Source: Butyrivibrio sp. VCD2006 | GTDB lineage: Bacteria; Bacillota; Clostridia; Lachnospirales; Lachnospiraceae | Reading direction: 5' to 3' | NCBI RefSeq assembly: GCF_000423925.1 | Contig: NZ_AUIX01000017.1 | Span: 1-64,000, forward strand | DNA length: 64,000 nt | Shown: in pieces, positions 24,256 to 31,179 of the stretch | Layout: each line of letters begins with the position of its first letter | How positions within the stretch are numbered: the first letter of the stretch is position 1 | Program-made: the position numbers and the translations under genes | Notes under the pieces: model-generated | Seen by the model: the letters and a program-made list of their open reading frames with translations, nothing else | What the model was told of the DNA's origin: nothing | Databases searched by the model: none

Positions 24256-25128
24256 ATGACAATAATTCAGCTTGAGACCTTTATAAGCATTGAAAAGACG
24301 GGAAGCTTCTCAGGAGCTGCAGCTGAACTGGGTTATGCTCAGTCAACCGTGACCATGCAGATGAAGCAGCTTGAAGATGAACTTGGATGCCTTCTCTTCG
24401 ACAGGCTTGGGAAAAAAGTCGTTCTCACCGCCGAAGGCGAGCGACTTTTGGGCTATGCCATGAAAATGATTCAGCTGGAAAGAGAGATAAAATTATCAGT
24501 CCCTGAAGGAGATGAGCCTTCCGGCACGCTGCGTCTCGGAATATCAGAGTCTCTGTGCTACAACAGGATTCCTGACATTCTCATGAAGTATAAAAAGCTA
24601 TATCCGAAGGTGTCCATTCAGATCCAATTCATCATGCATGACACTTTTCCCATGCTACTAAAAAACGGTGAACTCGATCTCGTTTACACCCTGAATCCTC
24701 TCATAGAGTGCGATGAACTGAGTCTCTTACATAAAAAAGAAGAAGCACTGGGCCTGTATGTGGCTCCAAGTGATCCTCTTGCAGCTAAAAAATCCGTGAA
24801 GGAGAAGGATTTGGCTGGCGTTCCTCTTCTGCTAACTTCACATAAATGCAGCTTTAGAGCCATGCTCCTCTCTGCACTTGATAAGCATGAAGTTCATCCA
24901 ACCATCGCCCTTGAAACCTCCAACAAAAGCATATTAAAGCAGTTTGCGCAAAATGGACTTGGCGTAGCGTTTATTCCTGACATGGTAGCTATAGATGAAT
25001 TAAATGATGGTTCCTTAAAAAGACTTAACTGGAAAGGTGATGCTTTCCCCATTTATTCGCAGGTTTTCGTCCACAAGGACAAGCACCTTAGCCCAGCAAT
25101 TAAGGCATTTATTGAAATGACATCCTAG
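24256..25128 (+). CDS. LysR family transcriptional regulator
   Basis: 290 residues. N-terminal HTH (TFISIEKTGSFSGAAAELGY followed by AQSTVTMQMKQLEDELG) and an effector domain with the LRLGISESLCYNRIPDIL and TALETSNK-like segments. The ATG follows TTAGGAG. Divergent from the ABC-2 exporter, its likely target. Confidence 0.92.
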   Translation: MTIIQLETFISIEKTGSFSGAAAELGYAQSTVTMQMKQLEDELGCLLFDRLGKKVVLTAEGERLLGYAMKMIQLEREIKLSVPEGDEPSGTLRLGISESLCYNRIPDILMKYKKLYPKVSIQIQFIMHDTFPMLLKNGELDLVYTLNPLIECDELSLLHKKEEALGLYVAPSDPLAAKKSVKEKDLAGVPLLLTSHKCSFRAMLLSALDKHEVHPTIALETSNKSILKQFAQNGLGVAFIPDMVAIDELNDGSLKRLNWKGDAFPIYSQVFVHKDKHLSPAIKAFIEMTS

Positions 25129-25204
25129 TCAGGCAGGATTGCCCGGTCTTATAGCCTGTAAATCCGGATATGTAGATGGGTACGAAATTAAGCCAAATAA
25201 ATGA

Positions 25205-25250
25205 AACAGCAACAATTTTGTTTGTGATCAAGCATATTGTTGCTGTTTTC
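25205..25250 (+). terminator. terminator of LysR gene
   Basis: Twelve-bp perfect stem AACAGCAACAAT/ATTGTTGCTGTT (25205-25216, 25236-25247) followed by TTC TTG. The next 75 bases hold a twice-repeated TATTCATATATTATTAC. Confidence 0.75.
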
Positions 25251-25326
25251 TTGTTGTAAGCACTTATTTTTTTGCTTCCGCTATCTCCGCATTCATATAT
25301 TATTACATTTCACTATTCATATATTA

Positions 25327-25851
25327 TTACCTTGCCGCATTCATGTATTCTACAGCATCAAAGCTATCCGGATCAGCGTCCTCAATAAGCTTAAAGCTCA
25401 TGGGACGGTCTTCTGCGCCATCAAAATATCCATAAATAACGCCATTCTCCACAGCTGTGATATTGAGGATCTCTTCGGGCTCCTCGTCTCCGCCGAATCT
25501 TATCATTATCTTTCCATTTGTCTGGGTGCACTTGAATGGAAGACCTATTCCTACTGTGCTGTCCTCTGTATGTCCAACTGCGCCATCCTCGAATACATAA
25601 AAGTATTTTAACTCAGGATTCTCAAGGCCTTCAGAGTAATTAGCATATACTCCTCTCTCAAAGTAAGGAGCATCCATGCTTAAAACTCCATCACCCAGCT
25701 TCGCAGCCATTGCTACAGGTGAATCCTGAATTGTTTCAGTGCCCACCTGGACACTCATGTTTCCGAATATACTCACGCTTAAAACAAAGGCCAGAACTGC
25801 CATTGTAGCCGCTATGGTATATATCTCTATTTTCATAGCACCGTTTTTCAT
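25327..25851 (-). CDS. membrane-anchored protein of unknown function
   Basis: 174 residues. One hydrophobic segment at about 9-30 (IYTIAATMAVLAFVLSVSIF) anchors an extracytoplasmic domain rich in Gly, Asp and Glu. No family recognised; the alternating strands (YFYVFEDGAVGHTEDSTVGI and ENGVIYGYFDGAED) suggest a beta-barrel or lipocalin-like fold. GGGGGA precedes the ATG. Monocistronic. Confidence 0.7.
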   Translation of the reverse strand: MKNGAMKIEIYTIAATMAVLAFVLSVSIFGNMSVQVGTETIQDSPVAMAAKLGDGVLSMDAPYFERGVYANYSEGLENPELKYFYVFEDGAVGHTEDSTVGIGLPFKCTQTNGKIMIRFGGDEEPEEILNITAVENGVIYGYFDGAEDRPMSFKLIEDADPDSFDAVEYMNAAR

Positions 25852-25967
25852 TAAAATATCCCCCTATATAAACATATCATCGCGTCTCTTACCTACTGAC
25901 GATATTATGTTATAAAACCTCATATCACAGTTTTATCACATAGTGCCAACAAAATGTCTACATGAAA

Positions 25968-26080
25968 AGTGAATACCATCTTAATATCTAATCCAAAGTG
26001 AATACCATCCTAATATCTCATCAAAAGTGGATACCATCCTAATATCCCATCTGAAGTAAATATCACCTAAGTATCTCATC
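25968..26080. repeat. 29-bp tandem repeat derived from the yitT 3' end
   Basis: Four units begin at 25968, 25997, 26026 and 26055, each exactly 29 bp apart (AGTGAATACCATC type). The last unit overlaps the final codons and stop of the YitT gene; on the minus strand the units read as altered copies of GATGAGATACTTAGG plus stop. The array therefore arose by repeated duplication of the gene's own end. Confidence 0.88.
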
Positions 26081-26899
26081 TATGGTAGATACGGTACTAA
26101 AACTTCCCTTATTACGGGAGATGATCTCCTTCATTTTCTGAAGTTCAAAATAGCTCACATAGCAGATAAGTGTCTTATTCTCTCCTGCGATCATTCCGTA
26201 GGAATTCATAAGAGTGCAGGTCTTATTCAGCTCTTCTTTTATTTCTTTTACGATATTATCGGGGTCTTTCGTTATGATGGTTACCTGCTTGATAGCATCA
26301 AAGTGGTCGGTAACATTGGTGATAACTGATGTTGCGACCACGTAAACCAAGAGACTAAGGAGTGCTGCATTCTGATTTATTACGATAAATGCCGCAATAT
26401 ATACACACGCGTTGAAGGCTAGCAGGAAATATGTAAGACTGTGGTTCCTGCCCGTCTTCTCTTCAAGGAAATCAACGATTATATTCGCAAGTATCTCCGA
26501 TCCATCAATACAGCCGCCCACTCTCAGGATAAGCGCAAGTCCAAGTCCAAGAATCGCTCCTCCGAATGCAACAGCAAGGAAGTGCTCTGTATTTAGCTCA
26601 AAGGGCACAATCTTAAACGCTTCAAGCCCCGCTGTGTAAACAACGGAGCCGATGAGTGATTTAATGCCAAATGTTCTGCCGAGGCGTCTTGCGCCTAAAA
26701 TCCAGAACGGCACAAAGGTTACAATTACACATAGGGAAAGATTGATTCCAGTGAGCTTACTGATGATGATCGCAATGCCTGCTGTTCCATAGTCAATCGC
26801 ATCATTGGGAATCAGAATGCATATAACAGAAAAACTGGCTAAAAGTGCGCCGATGATGATGATCAGATATGAAAGCAAATCCTCGAATTTTTTACCCAT
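26063..26899 (-). CDS. YitT family membrane protein (DUF161 + DUF2179)
   Basis: 278 residues. Five or six hydrophobic segments in 1-195 (DUF161), including AIIISKLTGINLSL and the GGAILGLGLALILRVGGCIDG segment, then a cytoplasmic DUF2179 domain (about 205-275) with VTIITKDPDNIVKEI. Family role unproved; relatives are linked to export or membrane homeostasis. Its stop codon lies in a 29-bp tandem array. Confidence 0.9.
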   Translation of the reverse strand: MGKKFEDLLSYLIIIIGALLASFSVICILIPNDAIDYGTAGIAIIISKLTGINLSLCVIVTFVPFWILGARRLGRTFGIKSLIGSVVYTAGLEAFKIVPFELNTEHFLAVAFGGAILGLGLALILRVGGCIDGSEILANIIVDFLEEKTGRNHSLTYFLLAFNACVYIAAFIVINQNAALLSLLVYVVATSVITNVTDHFDAIKQVTIITKDPDNIVKEIKEELNKTCTLMNSYGMIAGENKTLICYVSYFELQKMKEIISRNKGSFSTVSTIDEILR

Positions 26900-26928
26900 A
26901 AGACCTTCTTTGTTTTAGTGTTATTTTT

Positions 26929-27315
26929 TTATCCAAGTACTTCGTCGATAATAGCCTGATCCTCTTCTCCGGGCTCAAAACCGTGATCTAAGGCCTTCTG
27001 ATACATTTCGGCGGACTTCTCAAAATCCTTTTCTACGCCATTGCCCTTGTAGTAGCATTCACCAAGCGCCACCCATGCCTCAACCAAATCCTGATCCGCT
27101 GCAAGATTAAAATATCTCACAGCCTCCCCGTAATTCTGCTCTGCACCAAGACCGGTATAATAGCTGTAAGCGACGGCATACTCTGCCAAAACATACCCCT
27201 GATCGGCAGCCAGCATATAAAGCCTGAACGCCTCTTCTTCATCCTGTTCCACACCGTAACCGAAAAAATAGCACCAGCCAAGCGTCTGTTGGCCTACCGG
27301 CTCGCCTGCTCCTTT
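26929..27315 (-). pseudogene. Sel1-repeat protein lacking a start
   Basis: Three Sel1-like repeats are visible: GWCYFFGYGVEQDEEEAFRL, then AVAYSYYTGLGAEQNYGEAV, then LGECYYKGNGVEKDFEKSAE, each followed by the AADQG-type helix. The frame extends upstream of the first convenient start (a GTG at 27252) into the first repeat without any usable start codon and ends at a TGA near 27318. An ATG at about 27320 is one frame off. The gene looks 5'-truncated or frameshifted, next to the mobile-element-like region; translation from the GTG would give 107 residues. Confidence 0.65.
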
Positions 27316-27410
27316 TCATTGATTATACCTATCCTTTTAAAACGCACCTAAGAAAGCGTATAAACATCTACCACTTCTTTCAATATACCATGCCTGGCAT
27401 GTAACTATTG

Positions 27411-27731
27411 TCAATTACCCACGGTCTAAAGACCGATGGGCTTGCGACTACCCAGTAGTTCGCTAAAAGCTCCTACCTTTGATGCGGTGTAACTTCCGTG
27501 GTGTCGCATTAACGGGTGATTGACAACACCCTTTGTATAAGAGATATGCTCTTATACAACTGTATCAGGTACTAAACTTCCCATGCCGTACAGTCGGTAA
27601 TGCCTGAGTATATTTTACGCTGTCGCAGGACATTTGACAGCAACCTTATATATACTTGCCAATGTTCAAAAAGAGTGCCTTTGGTCGATATGTAACCTCA
27701 CAGATACATCTGCCTAACGGTTTTCTCTATA
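27411..27731 (-). ncRNA. predicted structured RNA of the IS605-like element
   Basis: From the internal promoter a transcript of about 320 nt would start near 27730 and run through several GC-rich stems to the right-end hairpin and into flanking DNA. The 3' part (GGTAGGAGC..., ACTACTGGGTAGTCGCAAG, then the terminal hairpin) is dense in conserved-looking structure. This is the architecture of OMEGA-type guide RNAs (TnpB reRNA or HEARO/IscB RNA), here without its nuclease gene. Inference only. Confidence 0.45.
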
Positions 27732-27736
27732 AGAAT

Positions 27737-27765
27737 ATTATACCACTAAAGGCGTGGGTTAACAA
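27737..27765 (-). promoter_or_regulatory. promoter inside the IS605-like element
   Basis: TTGTTA (27765-27760), 17 bp, TATAAT (27742-27737), reading away from the left-end hairpin and into the non-coding body. Confidence 0.6.
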
Positions 27766-27972
27766 TTTACAAGGCTCCTCCCACCGCCCAAGGGCAGTGG
27801 GTTTCCGCCTACGACAACCGAAAGGATTTGTTTTATGAAATTTGTATTAAAATACGCATAATACATTGATTCCAATTATTTAATACTTATTTAATTCCTT
27901 CCCCACCTTCATCCAAATACAATATAACAGAGAAGCATTAATGTAGATTACGCAAGTAAGCTCAGTACAGAT

Positions 27973-28257
27973 ATGTTAATCCAGAATACAAATTTTTTGA
28001 AAAATGAATACAGGGCAGCTCTGTTACCATGTATGCTTTCGATTTTAAGCGGATGCCTGAATATTTTGGCAGACGGTGTCCTGGTCGGACAGCAAATCGG
28101 TCAGGTGGAGGTAATCCGGCTTATACTGGGAACTTTTGAGAAGTTCGAGCAGACCTTTTCCGTCAGAGATGGAAGGCGCTGTGAACAGACAAAGCCGCTA
28201 AAAATTATTCAGGAGCAAGCGCAGATATCATTTTTGCGAACACAGATAAAAGCTTAG
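27973..28257 (+). pseudogene. MATE efflux protein stump joined to foreign sequence
   Basis: Residues 1-45 (NEYRAALLPCMLSILSGCLN and ILADGVLVGQQIG) are the N-terminus of a MATE multidrug transporter, first helix plus loop. From residue 46 the frame changes to an unrelated hydrophilic sequence and stops at 94, whereas MATE proteins have about 450 residues. An internal deletion has removed nearly the whole gene. No convincing ribosome site precedes the ATG. Confidence 0.72.
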
Positions 28258-28269
28258 GCAGTAATGCGC

Positions 28270-28437
28270 TTAATGCGCATTACTGCCGTTTTCTCCATCA
28301 GCGGGTGTCTCTTCAACAAGCTCAAACCTGTCGTCAGGTTGCTTACATCTTGGACACACATCGATGTCTCTTATGCTCTTGCCTTCTTTTTCCTCATCAA
28401 AAATGTATCCGCATGCTTTGCATCTGTATACTGCCAT
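28270..28437 (-). CDS. rubredoxin-like protein
   Basis: 55 residues: YRCKACGYIFDEEKEG and VCPRCKQPDDRF give the two CxxC knuckles of a rubredoxin-type FeS4 or zinc site. The spacing is shorter than in classical rubredoxin (no aromatic core loop), as in the C-terminal domain of rubrerythrin. Likely a cytoplasmic electron carrier or small metal-binding protein. ATG at 28437 after AAAGGAGG. Confidence 0.88.
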   Translation of the reverse strand: MAVYRCKACGYIFDEEKEGKSIRDIDVCPRCKQPDDRFELVEETPADGENGSNAH

Positions 28438-28454
28438 AATATGACCTCCTTTGC

Positions 28455-28502
28455 CCCTCATCCGTCAGCTTCGCTGACACCTTCTCCCAATGGGAGAAGG
28501 CA
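28455..28502. repeat. double-hairpin intergenic repeat
   Basis: GTCAGC-TTC-GCTGAC (28465-28479) followed by the perfect palindrome CCTTCTCCCAATGGGAGAAGG (split arms CCTTCTCCC/GGGAGAAGG, 28481-28500). This pair is a familiar dispersed intergenic element in gut Firmicutes; family membership is from memory of such sequences. Confidence 0.65.
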
Positions 28503-28505
28503 CTA

Positions 28506-28640
28506 TAGATTATTCTCTGCCTTCAACACTCCCTCAACAGAGGGCTTCTTTAGATTATTCTCTACCTTCAACACTCCCTCAACAGAGGGCTTCTTTAGAT
28601 TATTCTCTGCCTTCAACACTCCCTCAACAGAGGGCTTCTT
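28506..28640. repeat. three tandem 45-bp units
   Basis: Units at 28506, 28551 and 28596, exactly 45 bp each with one G/A difference, each containing a CCCTC-AACA-GAGGG hairpin. The period is a multiple of three so frames stay open through it on the plus strand, but no start, ribosome site or family supports a protein. There are no spacers, so this is not a CRISPR. Confidence 0.9.
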
Positions 28641-28646
28641 TACATG

Positions 28647-29312
28647 TTAATTAACATCTACCCTCTGCCTTTCGACAAGCTCCGCGAAGATTCCGTTTTT
28701 CTCTATAAGTTCGTTATAGGTTCCTTCTTCTGCGATCCGTCCCTTATCAAATACGAGGATTCGATCGCAGTTCTTTATGGTTGAGAGGCGGTGTGCGATT
28801 ACGATTCGCGTGCAGCCAAGGCCGTAAAGGGCCTCGGAGATCTGCTTCTGTATTCTGTTATCGAGCGCACTTGTGGCCTCGTCAAACATCAGTATATTGG
28901 GCTTTGATGCAACGGCGCGGGCGATCATGATGCGCTGCTTCTGGCCGCCTGAAATGCCTCCCTGTCCCTCGGAGATGACTGTGTTCATCCCCATGGGCAT
29001 TGCTCTTATATCATCCGCAATTCCAGCAATTTCAGCCGCTTCCCACGCATCCTCAAGTGTGCGGTGCGGCGTGGAGACCATAATATTTGAGTAGATGGAG
29101 CCATGGAAAAGGCCGCTGCCCTGCATAACTGTGCCGATTCTCCTGCGAAGTGACTGCAGATCAAGCTTACTTAAATCCTTACCATCGTAATAAATCGCAC
29201 CCTTTTGCGGTGACTCGAATCCCAAAAGGAGACGCATCAGCGTGGTCTTGCCGCAACCTGTGGCACCGACGATCGCTATATACTCGCCGGCATTTATGGT
29301 AACTATTTTCAT
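28647..29312 (-). pseudogene. orphan ATPase domain of an NHLP-type bacteriocin ABC exporter
   Basis: 221 residues forming a complete nucleotide-binding domain: Walker A VGATGCGKTTLMRLLLGFES, signature ISGGQKQRIMIARA, Walker B ILMFDEATSALD and H-loop AHRLSTIK. The sequence ADDIRAMPMGMNTVISEGQG is characteristic of NHLP/NHLM leader-peptide exporters, which normally carry a large N-terminal cyclic-nucleotide-like and transmembrane part of over 400 residues. That part is absent, and the ATG at 29312 has no ribosome site. Without membrane segments it cannot export by itself. Confidence 0.78.
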
Positions 29313-29478
29313 AGTTATATAGTAAACTCATGACTATCACAGGATAATCACAATAATTTTTTCATCGATATGTAAATGAAATGCCATTTTCATTCATATT
29401 AAATCATACGATAATTTGATTATTTAAATTGTAAAAAAGCAATAAATTTTCATTAAAGTATTCTAATGTAAATTAATA

Positions 29479-29620
29479 CAAGAAAGCATGTTGCTTGCAA
29501 CATGCTCGCGCCGAGCGCGGTTGCTGAAGGCAACATATTCCTATCGCGCGAGTGCGCATCCATAGCGGAGCGCTTTTTATGATATAGGAATTTCGGAGAA
29601 ATTTCCTATATCATAAAAAA
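29479..29620 (-). repeat. 142-bp structured repeat, copy 2
   Basis: Same sequence as copy 1 over all 142 bases by reading. On the minus strand it starts at the six-T run of the S66 peptidase terminator and ends 166 bases before the orphan ABC ATPase gene. The rest of the gap (29313-29478) is very AT-rich with no gene. Confidence 0.95.
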
Positions 29621-29640
29621 GGCCGCACTACGGCAGCCTT
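29615..29640 (-). terminator. terminator of S66 peptidase gene, abutting repeat copy 2
   Basis: AAGGC.GC/GC.GCCTT hairpin with one mismatch (29619-29640) followed on the minus strand by TTTTTT, which is also the edge of the repeat. Confidence 0.8.
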
Positions 29641-29664
29641 CTCGAATATTTTATAAAGTTTAAA

Positions 29665-30861
29665 CTACTCCCAATCTATGGTGTAGCTGTTTTCGGATAT
29701 ATTTACATGTACTTTTTCACCCATAAGGAGTGGATAATTCACATTTGCGTGTCCTGCAGGAAAACCGAAGGCAACAGGGATGTTCAGATCAACCAGTAAT
29801 TCCTTCCTGATCATGTCTGCAACTGACGAAAACTTACCACCTCGGGGAAATGCGTATTCACCGCCCTTCACAGTGGGAATATCTGTCCACTCACCAAAGA
29901 TGATAGCCTCGGCATTATCGAGAACTCCGGTATTTTTAAGTACCGTAAGATACCGCTGAATATGCGTCAGATTCTCAGCTATATCTTCAAAAAACAGCAC
30001 ATAGGGTTGCCCGGTTTTTGTGCAGTCATAGACCGTATCGACAACCGTAGTAAAAGTCGCAAGATTTCCTCCTATAAGAATTCCTGTGGCCTCTCCCGGT
30101 ATACATTTTTCCTCGGTTTCGCATTTGTATGAAGGAATAAATCCCATCATCATCTGCCGCTCTGCCTCCCTGCATTCCTCAGCAAGGTCCGTAAATGTTA
30201 CACTCATGCAGGCATGCATTGATGGAAGTCCTGCATAAGTCCAGGCTGAGTGGTACACAGTTATATCACTGTAGCCGATGATGGGTTTTTCCGCTCTTTT
30301 TATCATATCAGCAGATATTGAATCCATCACATAAGTTGCTCCAAATCCGCCCCTCACGCAGAAGATAGCCTTAATCTCCGGGTCTGTAAGCGCCCACTTA
30401 AAATCCCTGACTACATCCTTAACTTGGCGCGATTCAGTGCATACGTATTTTCCCTCAACCGGAACATATCCCCACTCTTTAAGTCCGTTTATTGTAGCAT
30501 CAACCTGCTCGCGGTTTGGAAGTGCTGAAGGCGATATAACAGCGATTTTGTCGCCCCTGGATAAAAAATATGACTCATGCTCGCCCCGATATTCCTTGTA
30601 CACCGTTATCTCACAATTTGTATTATCTCCCTCTGAGTATGTTTCATTTAGCTCTTCTTCCTCGACCTCAGTGATCTCTTCTTCTACCTCTTTGGTAACT
30701 TCTTCAGGAGCTTCTTCTACTTCCTCTTCTGAGACTTCTTCCTCTTCCTTTATATCGGGTTGTTCATTTTGCACACGTGGCGGCACGCATGCTGAAAAAC
30801 AAAGGCACATGGCCAGCAAAGTCAATGACGCAAGTGTTCCGGTAAATCTCGATGTTTTCAT
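29665..30861 (-). CDS. S66 family (LD-carboxypeptidase-like) lipoprotein
   Basis: 398 residues. Lipobox CFSAC (Cys about 25), then a Glu-rich low-complexity linker at 36-75, then the S66 peptidase domain: ISPSALPNREQVD, VRGGFGATYVMDSI, the nucleophile loop IIGYSDITVYHSA, FFEDIAENLTHIQRYL with the catalytic Glu, and FGFPAGHANVNYPL with the catalytic His. Family members cleave LD bonds of muropeptides or process microcin-like peptides; the lipid anchor places this one at the outer surface, unlike cytoplasmic LdcA. Confidence 0.88.
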   Translation of the reverse strand: MKTSRFTGTLASLTLLAMCLCFSACVPPRVQNEQPDIKEEEEVSEEEVEEAPEEVTKEVEEEITEVEEEELNETYSEGDNTNCEITVYKEYRGEHESYFLSRGDKIAVISPSALPNREQVDATINGLKEWGYVPVEGKYVCTESRQVKDVVRDFKWALTDPEIKAIFCVRGGFGATYVMDSISADMIKRAEKPIIGYSDITVYHSAWTYAGLPSMHACMSVTFTDLAEECREAERQMMMGFIPSYKCETEEKCIPGEATGILIGGNLATFTTVVDTVYDCTKTGQPYVLFFEDIAENLTHIQRYLTVLKNTGVLDNAEAIIFGEWTDIPTVKGGEYAFPRGGKFSSVADMIRKELLVDLNIPVAFGFPAGHANVNYPLLMGEKVHVNISENSYTIDWE

Positions 30862-30929
30862 TTCTTTTCCTTTAAGATTTGTCTGATTTATTGGTAAAAA
30901 TATTATTGTATAAAGATATCTTATTTACA

Positions 30930-31028
30930 ATGACTTTTTGCTGGCAAAAGCGGAAATGCCTGCAAAAAGTCATAGATTAATTGGCGAAGCCAGACAATGC
31001 CGGGATCAAACGCCCAGCACTGCCTGGC
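30930..31028. repeat. two hairpins in 318-bp gap between S66 and trpB-like genes
   Basis: ATGACTTTTTGC/GCAAAAAGTCAT (30930-30941, 30962-30973) is a perfect 12-bp stem; a GC-rich imperfect hairpin (16-base arms, 30989-31004 and 31013-31028) follows. Either could end the trpB-like transcript, but neither has a clear T run. The gap 30862-31179 contains no gene. Confidence 0.5.
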
Positions 31029-31179
31029 CTCAGGTTATTTTGAAGATTATGTAATTCCTCTTCAAGTAGATTCATTTTACCTTTTCACATCAAAAGATGC
31101 CTATTAGCAAAATTGCCAAAAACATTTGTTTTTGAAAGATATTTTCCTGATCGGAGATTGTGTTGTTTTTAGAGTTTCA

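Larger units (their letters stand above)
27411..27815 (-). mobile_element. IS200/IS605-like non-coding element without tnpA/tnpB
   Basis: About 400 bp bounded by end hairpins of IS200/IS605 style: CCCACCGCCC/GGGCAGTGGG (27780-27801) at the minus-strand left end and CCCACGGTC/GACCGATGGG (27418-27440) at the right end. Inside are further stems, TTGTATAAGAG/CTCTTATACAA (27533-27559) and GCTGTC/GACAGC (27620-27642). No frame encodes a transposase or TnpB/IscB nuclease. A consensus promoter inside the left end reads through it towards the right end. Assignment to the IS200/IS605 group rests on hairpin form and single-strand-like ends, not on a database match. Confidence 0.6.

Noticed and set aside
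27656-27838. 60-codon plus-strand frame inside the IS605-like element
   Set aside because: It crosses the left-end hairpin, matches no family and runs against the internal promoter.
28506-28640. CRISPR array
   Set aside because: Units are directly adjacent without unique spacers, and no cas gene is present; the same applies to the 29-bp (25968) and 50-bp (18305) arrays.
28264-28650. 128-codon plus-strand frame through the 45-bp repeats, with a repeated AFNTPSTEGFF peptide
   Set aside because: The repeat period is a multiple of three so the frame stays open by arithmetic; it starts antisense to the rubredoxin gene and has no ribosome site.
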